Shown: positions 18,761-27,078, counted from the stretch's first letter. The stretch is DNA of 64,000 nucleotides from Streptomyces bottropensis ATCC 25435 (GCF_000383595.1 NZ_KB911581.1:1653727-1717726), one strand, 5' to 3'. Notes: a model not told the origin generated them from the letters alone. A program made the numbers and translations.

Positions 18761-19246
18761 TCAGCCAGCGGATGCGGCCCGCCATTCGGCGGTGATGCAG
18801 CCCTCTTCCATGTCCCACCACTCCTTGGCCACGCCGTGCTTGAGGAGTCGCTGCACCTTGGCGAGATCGGCGGTGGGTGGGACGTCCAGGGCGACCATGC
18901 GGAACCGTTCTATGCCCTCGCCGCAGACGCCGAGTTCGTGAAACGCGTTGATCACGCTCTGCCGTGCGGCTCCCGAGCCGCTGTCACGGAGCACGATGAG
19001 GCGGATGGTGCAGTTCGCCGAACGACGAACGACCTCGCCGGCCCACCGCACGCCCTCCTCGTCGGGCTCCGTGGCCACGATGTCCCCGCAGGCAATACCT
19101 CGGACGAACCAGGGGATGTTGTCGAGCCGTGCGGTGCCGTCGCCTTGGTCGACCGCCCACAGGCTCTCCACCGAGGCCGGGGGCCAGTCGTCTTCGATCT
19201 CAAGACGGAAGTGCACCTTCACGTACGGGCCCTCGGGGTTCGTCAT
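18761..19246 (-). CDS. DUF4265 domain protein
   Basis: A 161-aa soluble protein starting MTNPEGPYVKVHFRLE. The core VKVHFRLEIEDDWPPASVES, then LDNIPWFVRGIACGDIVATE and later MVALDVPP, is the DUF4265 pattern, whose role is unknown. Genes of this family are scattered in actinobacterial accessory regions. The product is acidic, with no signal peptide or membrane helix. It lies inside the integrated element between the trypco2 operon and further small genes of the same orientation; nothing shows that they act together. Confidence 0.75.
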   Translation of the reverse strand: MTNPEGPYVKVHFRLEIEDDWPPASVESLWAVDQGDGTARLDNIPWFVRGIACGDIVATEPDEEGVRWAGEVVRRSANCTIRLIVLRDSGSGAARQSVINAFHELGVCGEGIERFRMVALDVPPTADLAKVQRLLKHGVAKEWWDMEEGCITAEWRAASAG

Positions 19247-19328
19247 GGTGCCCAGGATGCACAGCCCTGTCGCGCCGGCCGTGGGCGGGTGACGATGACG
19301 TCTGCTCAAGCTGAATACGAGTTCGTCT

Positions 19329-19500
19329 GTGCCTAAGCCGACGACAGCCAGCCACGGCGTCGGGTGCGCCGATCGATCACGCACGCGTATGTCTCGCTGC
19401 ACCCCCACCGGCCTCCGCCACGCTGCCGGTGCCGTCGACCAGAGCAAGCCACGACGGCCGACCCGCAATGACGCTGCCTGAGCCCTCAGCTTGGGAAGCT
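19329..19500. repeat. 172-bp imperfect direct repeat, copy A
   Basis: This non-coding stretch resembles 20618-20789 over about 172 bases, sharing blocks such as GCTGCACCCCCACCGGCCTC and AGCCCTCAGCTTGGGAAG. The identity is roughly three quarters by eye. The copies bracket 1.1 kb holding one small gene and one broken gene. Confidence 0.7.
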
Positions 19501-19671
19501 GCGAGCATTCGAGGCGGGTTCGGGCGATGACCTGGGCAAACGGCCGAGCTGTGGCCTCGTAGGGCTTGGCTGCTTCACCGTGGTTCCCCGCTGTTCCCCG
19601 CCTGATCTGGTGCGCTAGTGGTGCGCCTCGTCTCCACCTTGCCCGGTTCGCCTATGGCCGCTGGGCCGGGC

Positions 19672-19998
19672 TTACAGGTCCAGGCGAGACTCGCCGTCGC
19701 CTCGCCTGAGAACGACGTGCGCCGGCCGGAACGGTAGACCGCGCAGAGTCGGCTCCATGACCTTGAAAAGAGGATCGGCATCCGGTCCGTAGGCGTACAC
19801 GACTGCTTCGCCCCCACCGAACTCGTTGCCGTCGACCTCCCCAACGTCGGCTGCCTCGGCCGCGGCCGCCATCGCCTGCTCGGCTTCGTAGACCAGCTCC
19901 CGCTGGTCGGCCTCGCCGAAACCGCCACTGGCGAGCCGGAAGTGTGCGATGACGGCGTGCTCCTCATTCCCGCTCTCAGGGGCAATCGGTGTCTCCAT
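19672..19998 (-). CDS. conserved small actinobacterial hypothetical protein
   Basis: A 108-aa acidic soluble protein starting METPIAPESG. It has VIAHFRLASGGFGEADQREL near the start, DGNEFGGGEAVVYAYGPDAD in the middle and FRPAHVVLRRGDGE near the end. I recall similar proteins from Streptomyces accessory DNA but know no function. The compact alpha/beta pattern and the YAYGPDADPLF segment may form a small ligand-binding fold; this is a guess. The ATG at 19998 starts where conserved-looking sequence begins. It lies within the 1.1-kb stretch flanked by the 172-bp repeats. Confidence 0.65.
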   Translation of the reverse strand: METPIAPESGNEEHAVIAHFRLASGGFGEADQRELVYEAEQAMAAAAEAADVGEVDGNEFGGGEAVVYAYGPDADPLFKVMEPTLRGLPFRPAHVVLRRGDGESRLDL

Positions 19999-20265
19999 GG
20001 CCGACACACACACTCATCGGCGTCTGACATCGGCACGAACCAGCTTCCTGCTCGGCGCACACCACCCAACACGCTTTCCAACTGTGGTGGTGCCTCGCGG
20101 GGCCGCGTACAGGGCCGTTCACCTGCGTTCATAGGCGGTCGGTCGCGGGAGTGACTACGGGCTTCGGTACCGTCTGAGCGGCCATGAACAGTGCTGAATG
20201 AGACGGAAACTGAGACGGCGGACGGGGCCGGACTCGCTAGCATCCTCGCTGTCGAAGAGGGAGTC

Positions 20266-20591
20266 ATGGCGTTGGTACGCAAGGGATCACGACGGATCGC
20301 TGTCGACGGTACGGTCTACCGCTGGCGGCTGCGAGGCAGGCCGACGTACTTCCAAGGGCTGGCCTGGTCGCCGTGCACGTTCGCGAGCATGCGGACACCC
20401 CGGGCATGACGCTCGTGGTCACGATCGACCAGCCGCATCCGAGTAACTGGATCGGTCGTGAGGCTGATCCTGTACTGCCGTCAGGTGTTGTTGCGGCTGT
20501 TCGGCTTGCTCTGCGTGAGGGTTGGGCTCCGACGGCTCTGGGCTCTGCGTTCCATCGCGATCACTCCGCCGGCTTCACACCTTCGAACTGA
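20266..20591 (+). pseudogene. frameshifted small conserved hypothetical
   Basis: MALVRKGSRRIAVDGTVYRW begins at 20266 behind GAGGGAG and runs to WSPCTFA, where the frame is lost. The text continues in the frame one base lower from about 20380 as EHADTPGMTLVVTIDQPHPS through AVRLALREGW to the TGA at 20591. Reading across the shift gives one protein of about 108 aa of a type seen in Streptomyces. A one-base loss near 20380-20388 explains it. It is either a real mutation or a sequencing error; function is unknown. Confidence 0.7.
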
Positions 20592-20617
20592 TCGGATCCG
20601 GGGAGTAGTTGGTGCCC

Positions 20618-20789
20618 GTACCTCGGCCGACGACAGTCAGCCACGATGGTGGGTGCGTCAACGGATCAGGCGCGCGTGTGCCTCGCTGCACCCCCACCGG
20701 CCTCAACCACGCTGTCCGTGTGTGTCGTCGCCTAGAGCAAGCTGCGACGGCCGGTCCGCGATCACGGAGCCAGAGCCCTCAGCTTGGGA
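20618..20789. repeat. 172-bp imperfect direct repeat, copy B
   Basis: The partner of 19329-19500. Similarity reappears further on as GTTCCCCGCTG-rich text (19582-19610 and 20871-20905). The region 20592-21034 otherwise holds no recognisable gene and should contain the promoter of the operon starting at 21035. Confidence 0.7.
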
Positions 20790-21034
20790 AGTTTGGGTTC
20801 CTTGGGGACGGTTGCTTCGCTGATCTGCGGTGGAGTGGTGTGGAGCCTTGGTCGGACCGGGGCCATGTATCCGCTGTTCCCCTTGGTTCCCCGCTGGATC
20901 TGGCACGCACATGGCACGGCCTGTTGTCGGGCACTTCTCAATCACTGTCGAACAGGGCGACCGTCAGGCGACAGGCCGGTACTGTGATTGATCGGGCGCT
21001 GTGGGGGCGTGGCGGCCTGTCGGGGAGGGGGACC

Positions 21035-21223
21035 ATGCAGTCCAGCGCGCGTATGACGAACCCGAGCGCCGACCCTGCGCTGGTCGAGGCTCAAACTGCG
21101 GTCCCCTGGAAAGATCTTCAAACGCTACGTCAGGGCCTTGCGAGGGGGCTCAGTGAGCTGTTGGCGCGCTCGGACTCTCTCATTAGCATCGCAAACAGGC
21201 CAAGGAAAGGGCATGCGAGTTGA
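21035..21223 (+). CDS. small ORF, first gene of the low-G+C operon
   Basis: Encodes 62 aa from ATG at 21035 with GGGGAGGGGG just upstream. The middle (WKDLQTLRQGLARGLSELLA) is a likely amphipathic helix; the C-terminus is basic. There is no membrane segment and I recognise no family. Its stop overlaps the TTG start of the next gene (TTGA, 21220-21223), so the pair is translationally coupled, which is the best evidence that it is real. It could be a regulator or small partner of the membrane protein that follows. Confidence 0.6.
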   Translation: MQSSARMTNPSADPALVEAQTAVPWKDLQTLRQGLARGLSELLARSDSLISIANRPRKGHAS

Positions 21224-21870
21224 TCAATTTCATGATCGGCGTCCTGTCGTCACTGGTCGCCACCTGGGCTGGCCTCGCCGCCGCTTTTTTGTGGTCAGGA
21301 CGCTTCCGATGGTTTCTGGTAACAGCTCTTTCCCGCCTCAGTGGAGGTGATTTTGGACAGTCATGGGAAAACAAGGCCGAAGCAGAAGCCGACTTCAATA
21401 GAGAGATCCGCCGAGCTCGCAGGGTCGACCTGTTCACCGGGCGGGGAAATGAACTCCAGCGCGCGACTTTTGCTTCATTGTTGACGCAGCGTTCAGGCTC
21501 TGCCCCTCGACCTCACTTCCGTGTCCTCCTTCCTCATACAGGAGTTGGCGCAGAAGCTCAGTGGACAAGAGATCGCGAAGCTGAGATCGCCTCGTTTGAT
21601 AGGAGCTTCGGTACCGGGCAATTGCATCGCCAGATCGAAACGAATGTAGCCCACCTTGCCCCGCACAACGACGACGGAACAGTCGAGACTCGACGGTACG
21701 ATTTCCCGCATTTGGGGCGAATCTGCATCACCGACCAGGCTGCCTATTTCACACCATATCTGCCAGATGAACATGGAAGGGATTCGAAAGTTCTAAAATA
21801 CACCGCCTCGTCGCCGATGTATCACGCGCTTGCTCGCCTTTTTCAAAAATTGTGGGACGGACCTAGTTAG
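21220..21870 (+). CDS. membrane-anchored PLD-like domain protein
   Basis: A 216-aa protein from TTG at 21220 with AAGGAAAGG at 9-nt spacing; ATG at 21232 is the alternative. An N-terminal hydrophobic helix (about residues 5-35) is followed by a cytoplasmic domain with REIRRARRVDLFTGRGNELQ, HFRVLLPHTG and RICITDQAAYFTPYLPDEHG. The strand order resembles phospholipase-D-like sensor/effector domains, but no HxKxxxxD motif is present, so it is probably not a nuclease or lipase. The codon and base composition is clearly less G+C-rich than the core genes. The assignment as PLD-like is tentative. It could be the membrane effector or sensor of the operon. Confidence 0.6.
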   Translation: MINFMIGVLSSLVATWAGLAAAFLWSGRFRWFLVTALSRLSGGDFGQSWENKAEAEADFNREIRRARRVDLFTGRGNELQRATFASLLTQRSGSAPRPHFRVLLPHTGVGAEAQWTRDREAEIASFDRSFGTGQLHRQIETNVAHLAPHNDDGTVETRRYDFPHLGRICITDQAAYFTPYLPDEHGRDSKVLKYTASSPMYHALARLFQKLWDGPS

Positions 21871-21925
21871 ATATTCTTGCAGCTCGCGTTCGGGGCGGCT
21901 ACTGGAAGCCGGGGAAGGGGCCTGT

Positions 21926-22744
21926 ATGTCGAGGCGCATTGTTAGGGTAAATTGGGGTGATGCGAGTCACCTGCTCGAAGTTTTCGGTGCACTACCGAAA
22001 TCTGTGACCTATGGAAGGTATCGCTTTCCCTCAATCCATCAATATCTCGACACTATCAATAAGCTCCAGGAGGACGGCACGAATCACCTCCCTTCTGTGC
22101 TTGCTTGTGCTCAGCTGGACTGGCATCGTCGAGGTCAAAGCGGATGCCTGTTCGCGCGGCTCGCTTCCGGAAATGCCATCTCATTTGGATGGGAGCATCT
22201 CGTCGTAGCCTCAGACAATGCGCCGGAAGTACTGAGCCAGCTAGACGACCATATGCGTGCACGTATGAGTGATTCACAAAGCCAAATTATGAGCCTAGTT
22301 TGGCCTAGAGTCCAGACAGCCCATCAGGCTGTAAGGTTACTTCGAGAGCTTCCGAAGTGGACTCACTTCTGGCTGGAGCGCGATGTCGAAAGAGGAGGCC
22401 TGCTATGCCTGCAGGCTCGCTATCCAATAGGGGGAGGTGCCCAAGCATGGGTGATGGCATTTGGTCCTTTCGATTTCCTTCCCAACACACGTCGCGCGCC
22501 GCTATTTGAGCTCGTCGTTAGGATCAAAAGGAAGCCCGAAAAGATTTTCCATAGACTCAATCAAGACTATGCAGTCGCCCACTTGGCTGATCTTCCATTA
22601 AGGATGAGTGAAGGGCATTGGGAACATCGATGGCAAAGCACAATGAGACGGACTCGCGCGATTCTCGGTGATGAACCTGATGAGGTGTCCGCCGCGAAAT
22701 CTACCATTTCCGTGCCCATGCCCTTGAGTGTCGATCATGGTTAA
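21926..22744 (+). CDS. unrecognised 272-aa protein of the low-G+C operon
   Basis: ATG at 21926 follows GGGGAAGGGG; the frame is open upstream but without a ribosome-binding site. The product is soluble, with no signal peptide or membrane helix. It begins MSRRIVRVNWGDASHLLEVF and contains WVMAFGPFDFLPNTRRAPLF, then ELVVRIKRKPEKIF and HWEHRWQSTMRRTRAI. A faint overall likeness to YqcI/YcgG (GntA-like haem) proteins occurred to me but I cannot support it. TTA codons at 22337 and 22598 suggest bldA-dependent translation. The stop lies inside the start region of the next gene (17-bp overlap), so the two products are made together. Confidence 0.7.
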   Translation: MSRRIVRVNWGDASHLLEVFGALPKSVTYGRYRFPSIHQYLDTINKLQEDGTNHLPSVLACAQLDWHRRGQSGCLFARLASGNAISFGWEHLVVASDNAPEVLSQLDDHMRARMSDSQSQIMSLVWPRVQTAHQAVRLLRELPKWTHFWLERDVERGGLLCLQARYPIGGGAQAWVMAFGPFDFLPNTRRAPLFELVVRIKRKPEKIFHRLNQDYAVAHLADLPLRMSEGHWEHRWQSTMRRTRAILGDEPDEVSAAKSTISVPMPLSVDHG

Positions 22745-23477
22745 CATGAGAACTGAGGTCGGTGAGAATGTCTTTCGCGCCAGCTCTCTATACGTAAAGC
22801 CAGAACCAGGCCAACCGATGAGCTTCACGGAGCAGTTGAATCTAACGCGCAAGGGAGTTAATCCTAGACAGATTACTATCATTCATGCAGAGAGTCTCAG
22901 GGAAGTCGGGCTCCATGCGGAAGCTGTCCGAGTTAATGTTACCCTCGATGGAGGGTCGGCCAACCTTTTAGGTTCAGGCGGCGAACTGTCCTTCGGGGAC
23001 TTGCGCGTTCGTATTACCTTTGCTTGCGAGCCGTGTAATCATGGCGCAAGACTCGCAATGGCACCCATGCGTCATTTTCGTCGACTGCAGAGATACTGTG
23101 GCATGATTCTTGAGGACGGCTTTATCAGTCTAAGGGATCCGCAAGCAGGTTTCATTCCTCATCGATACCCTGCAGTGCCTGATGCTTTTATGGAGCGCTG
23201 CCTATGGGCTGCTCGACAGATCCCTTCAGGGAAAGTCGTTCCTTCTATCCAATTTCTGACAGCTATCGGGGCTAGTTCATCTTATGCCCGAGTGCTGCCT
23301 CGTTGGTTGTCTGCAGCTAATCTGGCCGACGCGCCTGTCCACAGAGTTCTGACCTCCAGGCTGACTAGTCCTTCATGGTGCCCAGATGCCCTTGATCGTC
23401 TAGAAGCTGAAGGGGTTGCACGCCCCGATTTGCATATGCACCAATTCGATCTCGCGAGACATCTCTGGCTGAACTGA
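22728..23477 (+). CDS. MOSC domain fused to alkyltransferase-like (ATL) domain
   Basis: A protein of about 249 aa. Residues of about 40-145 match a MOSC domain: RQITIIHAESL, a VNVTLDGG strand, GELSFGDLRVRITF and the conserved Cys in ACEPCNHGA. Residues of about 160-240 match the DNA-binding part of O6-alkylguanine transferases: CLWAARQIPSGKVV, a short HTH, SYARVLPRWL in place of the arginine-finger helix, and PVHRVLTSR where MGMT has the active-site PCHRV. The nucleophilic Cys is Val, as in ATL proteins that bind damaged bases without repairing them. One TTA codon lies at 22968. Starts at 22728 (GTG), 22737 or 22746 are possible; none has a clear ribosome-binding site, consistent with coupling to the preceding gene. 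Confidence 0.72.
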   Translation: MSIMVNMRTEVGENVFRASSLYVKPEPGQPMSFTEQLNLTRKGVNPRQITIIHAESLREVGLHAEAVRVNVTLDGGSANLLGSGGELSFGDLRVRITFACEPCNHGARLAMAPMRHFRRLQRYCGMILEDGFISLRDPQAGFIPHRYPAVPDAFMERCLWAARQIPSGKVVPSIQFLTAIGASSSYARVLPRWLSAANLADAPVHRVLTSRLTSPSWCPDALDRLEAEGVARPDLHMHQFDLARHLWLN

Positions 23478-23538
23478 GAGTGAAGCTTCAGCATATTGCT
23501 GCAGCTGAAATGGGTCCGATTGCCGGAAAGGGTGAGTA

Positions 23539-24702
23539 CTGAGGTTGAACTCGTGATGTCGTGCTGTTGGTCAGGCGGGTCTGATGGCCAGGCCGGTCTC
23601 TGCGAGGCAGCCGTCTATGAGATGGGTGCGGTACTGGATGTGCCGTAGGCCGCGTCGGATGCGCCGGACGAGGTGTTCGGGAGTACTGAAGGCAACGTTG
23701 GAGAGCCAGCCGCGCCGCAGAAGTGACCAGATCCCTTCGACGGGGTTGAGGTCGGGTGCGTAGGGCGGCAGGTAGTAGATGGTCAGCCAGTCCCGGGTTT
23801 CCGCCCATTCCCGCAGATCAGCGGCTTTGTGGACGTTGAGGTTGTCCCAGATGAGCACGATGGGGCCGCCGAGCTGCTGATGTGCGGCGATCAGCAGGTC
23901 GCGGTAGTCGCGCCAGGAGAAGCTCTTGCGGCCGTCGCGCCGGCCGTCGTCCCGGCGCGGCCGGTAGATCAGCCGGGACCGATGGCCGGACTTGTAGCAG
24001 GTCAGCGCGGCGATCGACACTCGCCTGCGGGAACGGCCCCGGACCCGCACCACGGGGGTCCGGCCGCGCTGCGACCAGGTCTTCGCCTGCGGCGGCGTCA
24101 TGGAGAATCCGGCTTCGTCCTCGAAGACGATCCAGGCTCCACGGGCCGCCGCGAGTCTTCCGCGCACGGCCACACCTCCTTGACCCACCCCGCGACCGCG
24201 TCGTCGTCCCGTTCCATGGCCCGTCGGGCCGGGACCTGGCAGGACCACCCATTACGCACCAGGAGCTTGCGCACACCCTGAAGCGTGTAGGACAGGTGGA
24301 AGCGCCGGCCGATCACCGTCTTGACCCGCGCCAGCGTCCAACGCTGGTCTTCCCAGCCATGCGCGGCCGGCCCCTTGGCCAGCTCCGCCTCCAACTGTGT
24401 GAACTGCTTCTGGCTCAGCCTCGGAAGCGACGCCGGCCCCTGCGACCGCAGAGCCCGCGGACCGCCCTCGTCCCACATCTGACGCCACCGCTGTACCGAC
24501 CGGACACTGACCCGCAGGTCCTTCGCGATCACCGAGCTCGCCTCACCCTGGGCGAACCTCTCGGCCGCCTTCAGCCGTAACTCCTCGCGGAACTGCTGCC
24601 GTTCGGCGGTCAGCCCGCCCCCTTGTGGATACCGCATGCCTTCGGTGATACCGCACGGGCAACGAGTCGTCAGCCCCTACGACTCCACGAGTTCAACCTC
24701 AG
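23539..24702. mobile_element. IS630-family insertion sequence
   Basis: The ends are a perfect 17-bp inverted repeat (CTGAGGTTGAACTCGTG at 23539 and its complement ending at 24702) that continues imperfectly inward. Each end is flanked by TA (23537-23538 and 24703-24704), the TA target duplication of IS630/Tc1 elements. It sits 60 bp downstream of the MOSC-ATL gene and does not interrupt a gene I can recognise. Confidence 0.9.
23571..24637 (-). CDS. IS630-family transposase, two overlapping frames
   Basis: The N-terminal part (24637 down to about 24150) encodes a helix-turn-helix protein: FREELRLKAAERFAQGEASS, VSVRSVQRWRQMWD. The C-terminal part ending at 23571 lies in another frame and has the DDE catalytic core: VFEDEAGFS, WDNLNVHKAAD and YAPDLNPVEGIWSLL. 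The two overlap at 24098-24248, and the protein text is continuous if the frame changes near 24150-24165 (VKEVWPCAE to LAAARGAW). No obvious A-rich slippery heptamer is seen, so the shift may be an inactivating indel rather than programmed frameshifting. Confidence 0.8.
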
Positions 24703-24704
24703 TA

Positions 24705-25062
24705 ATTGGTGACGTGAGGTCGGCGGATCGGCTCTGGAGTGGCGCTGCTTTGGCGCGAGTGATCATGGCCCGTAGCTTCCGGCGCGTCGGGCAGGCTGTG
24801 GACTTGCCCGATAAAGCACGACGCTGGGGCCATGATCTTCGAGGCTCGTGCCAAAGTGGCTCCGTAAAGCCGCGGAGCTGACCGCCCCAGCCACGAGGTA
24901 CCCCTTCTCTGGCACCATGCGGCTGCATGCTTCGAGCGCGGCGCGGACGCCGGCCGGGCTGGAGCGGGGCGGAGACAGGAGCGCAGGACCGGCCGGGGGC
25001 CGGGCCGCGCGCGGTGAGCGGAGCGAGCCGCCTTGAACCAGTAGAGAAAGTTTGAATCACGC
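24705..25062. other. remnant DNA between two insertion sequences
   Basis: No gene is recognisable. An imperfect inverted repeat has arms 24748-24770 and 24829-24855 (CTTTGGCGCGAG and CTCGTGCCAAAG, with ATCATGGCC shared), which could be a transposon end or a strong hairpin. The composition returns to high G+C towards 25000. It is presumably backbone DNA left after rearrangement. Confidence 0.45.
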
Positions 25063-25076
25063 GCTCCTGGCACGCT

Positions 25077-27062
25077 TGTCCGATCCCGGGTGATGCTTGA
25101 CAGTTCGATCCCAGCTGATGGTTGACGGTGGCCGTGATCGGCTTTGCTGTGCACGTCGTTGCGGCGTGTGGCGGGAGGCCGGGATTGGCGCTGGTGGAGT
25201 TGTCGGTTGTCGAGCAGAGATACCGGGCTGTGTTGGCAGTGCTGGCGGGCGCGACGGTGACCGAGGTCGCTGCGTCGCTCGGGGTGTCGCGGCAGACGGT
25301 CAGCGGGTGGAAGTCCCGGTATGAGGCCGAGGGGCTGGCGGGTCTGGCGGACCGGTCACGCAGGCCGGCGTCGTGTCCGCATCAGGCATCCGCCGAGGTG
25401 GAGACGGCGGTGTGTGAGCTGCGGCGTCAACATCCTCGGTGGGGGCCGCGGCGGATCGCTCATGTGCTGGAGCGGTCCGGGGCGGTGGCGCCGGTGCCGT
25501 CGCGGATGACGGTGTATCGGATTCTGGTCCGTCATGGTCTGGTGGAGCCGGGGGTGCGGCGCCGGAAGCGGTCGGATTACAAGCGCTGGCAGCGCGATCG
25601 AGCGATGCAGTTGTGGCAGATGGACATCGTCGGTGGGGTGATGCTGGTCAACCCGGTCACTGGCGAGCTGACCGAGGCGAAGATCGTGACCGGTGTGGAC
25701 GATCATTCCCGGTTCTGCGTGATCGCGTCGGTGGTGGAGCGGGCGACCGGGCGGGCGGTCTGCGCGGCCTTCGTCCGGGCCTTGCAGGCGTTCGGGGTGC
25801 CGGAGGAGGTGCTCACCGACAACGGCAAGCAGTTCACCGACCGGTTCGGGCATGGCGGTGAGGTGTTGTTCGACCGGATCTGCCGGGAGAACGGGATCGC
25901 GCACCGGCTCACCCAGCCGGCCTCGCCGACCACGACGGGCAAGGTCGAGCGGTTCCATCAGACGCTGCGACGTGAACTTCTCGACGACTGCGGTGCGTTC
26001 GAGAGCATCCAGGCGGCGCAGTCGGCGCTGGACGCGTGGGTGCAGGAGTACAACTCCGTCCGGCCGCATCAGGCGCTGGACATGCACTCTCCGGGTGATC
26101 GGTTCACGCCGGTTCCCGAGGAGGAGCGGGATGTGCTGGGGCTGAGGGTGCCGGGGGTGCTGGCTCTGGTGCCGCAGCAGCGGACTGCGCCTGCGGAGCG
26201 GGGTCCGGCTGAGGCGATGGCCGTCCGTGCCGGGCTGCCCGAGGAGGTCCCGGCATCGGCGGCGATGGAGCCCGGTGGGCCGGTGGAGTTCGAGCGGGTG
26301 GTGCCTGCGAGTGGAAATCTGCAGGTCGCGGGGAAGCAGTTCTGGCTGGGGCCGTCCCGTTCGGGGCTGACGGTGACGTTCTGGGCGGACACATCGGTGA
26401 TCCATCTGCTGGTCGCCGGGGCGCGGATCAAGAGTGTGCGGTCGCACCTGTCGGTGGCGGATCTCGTGCAGTTGGCCGCCCGGGGAGGTCGCGCGGCCGG
26501 TCCCTCTCCACTGCCTGCCGGGGACGGGGTGGCGTTCGAGGTGGACCGGGTGGTGAACAACAGCGGGCTGGTGAACCTGGGCGGGCGCCAGGTGCTGGCG
26601 GCGGAGATCCTCGGCGGCCGTCAGGTGGGCATCCGGATCGACGAGGAGACGCTGTCGTTCTTCGATCCGTCGTCGCGGGAGCTGCTGCGGGTGCGGCCCA
26701 ACCCGCTCACCAGCGAGAAGGTGCAGGGGTTGCACGGCCTGCGGCCCGCGGGTCCGCCGCCCCGGCCCCGGGTGGAGCCGGTCCGCGTGCAGCGGCGGGT
26801 CAGCGCGGTGGGCACGGTCATGGTCTGCCGCCAGACCGTCTCCCTCGGCCGCCCCTACGCAGGCCAGACGGTGACCGTGCACGTGTCGGACACAACGATC
26901 ACCATCGAGCTGGACGGGCAGATCCGGGTCATCCGGCGCACGACCGACGTCCCGGTCCGTAACGTGAAAGCGAACAAGCCCCACGGGGCTTCCCAAGTTG
27001 TCTAGGCCCACCGTCAAACAACAGCTGGGACCAGAACGTCAGGCATCAACTGGGACCCGACA
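25077..27062. mobile_element. IS481-like insertion sequence with 14-bp target duplication
   Basis: The element begins TGTCCGATCCC and ends GGGACCCGACA. About 56 bp at each end form an imperfect inverted repeat built of two similar blocks (TGATGCTTGAC and TGATGGTTGACGG). GCTCCTGGCACGCT occurs immediately outside both ends (25063-25076 and 27063-27076), a 14-bp direct repeat best explained as target duplication. The clean duplication suggests a recent insertion. It landed a few bases outside the terminus of the next insertion sequence. Confidence 0.88.
25185..27005 (+). CDS. IS481-like transposase with Mu-type C-terminal extension
   Basis: About 606 aa. An N-terminal helix-turn-helix (VTEVAASLGVSRQTVSGWKS) leads into an rve/DDE core with the acidic residues in LWQMDIVGGV, VLTDNGKQF and TTTGKVERFHQTLRRE. 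The catalytic core ends near residue 340; the remaining 260 residues hold two related beta-rich units (each with FERVV or FEVDRVVNNSG then QFWLG or QVLAAE), similar to the C-terminal barrel of Mu-like transposases. Ordinary IS481 transposases are about 300-400 aa, so this is a long variant. TTG at 25185 has GGGAGG at 6-nt spacing; the frame is open back to 25122. Confidence 0.85.
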   Translation: MALVELSVVEQRYRAVLAVLAGATVTEVAASLGVSRQTVSGWKSRYEAEGLAGLADRSRRPASCPHQASAEVETAVCELRRQHPRWGPRRIAHVLERSGAVAPVPSRMTVYRILVRHGLVEPGVRRRKRSDYKRWQRDRAMQLWQMDIVGGVMLVNPVTGELTEAKIVTGVDDHSRFCVIASVVERATGRAVCAAFVRALQAFGVPEEVLTDNGKQFTDRFGHGGEVLFDRICRENGIAHRLTQPASPTTTGKVERFHQTLRRELLDDCGAFESIQAAQSALDAWVQEYNSVRPHQALDMHSPGDRFTPVPEEERDVLGLRVPGVLALVPQQRTAPAERGPAEAMAVRAGLPEEVPASAAMEPGGPVEFERVVPASGNLQVAGKQFWLGPSRSGLTVTFWADTSVIHLLVAGARIKSVRSHLSVADLVQLAARGGRAAGPSPLPAGDGVAFEVDRVVNNSGLVNLGGRQVLAAEILGGRQVGIRIDEETLSFFDPSSRELLRVRPNPLTSEKVQGLHGLRPAGPPPRPRVEPVRVQRRVSAVGTVMVCRQTVSLGRPYAGQTVTVHVSDTTITIELDGQIRVIRRTTDVPVRNVKANKPHGASQVV

Positions 27063-27078
27063 GCTCCTGGCACGCTTC

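Noticed and set aside
21220-21870. Catalytic phospholipase D or nuclease
   Set aside because: No HxKxxxxD motif is present in the PLD-like domain, so I did not call an enzyme.
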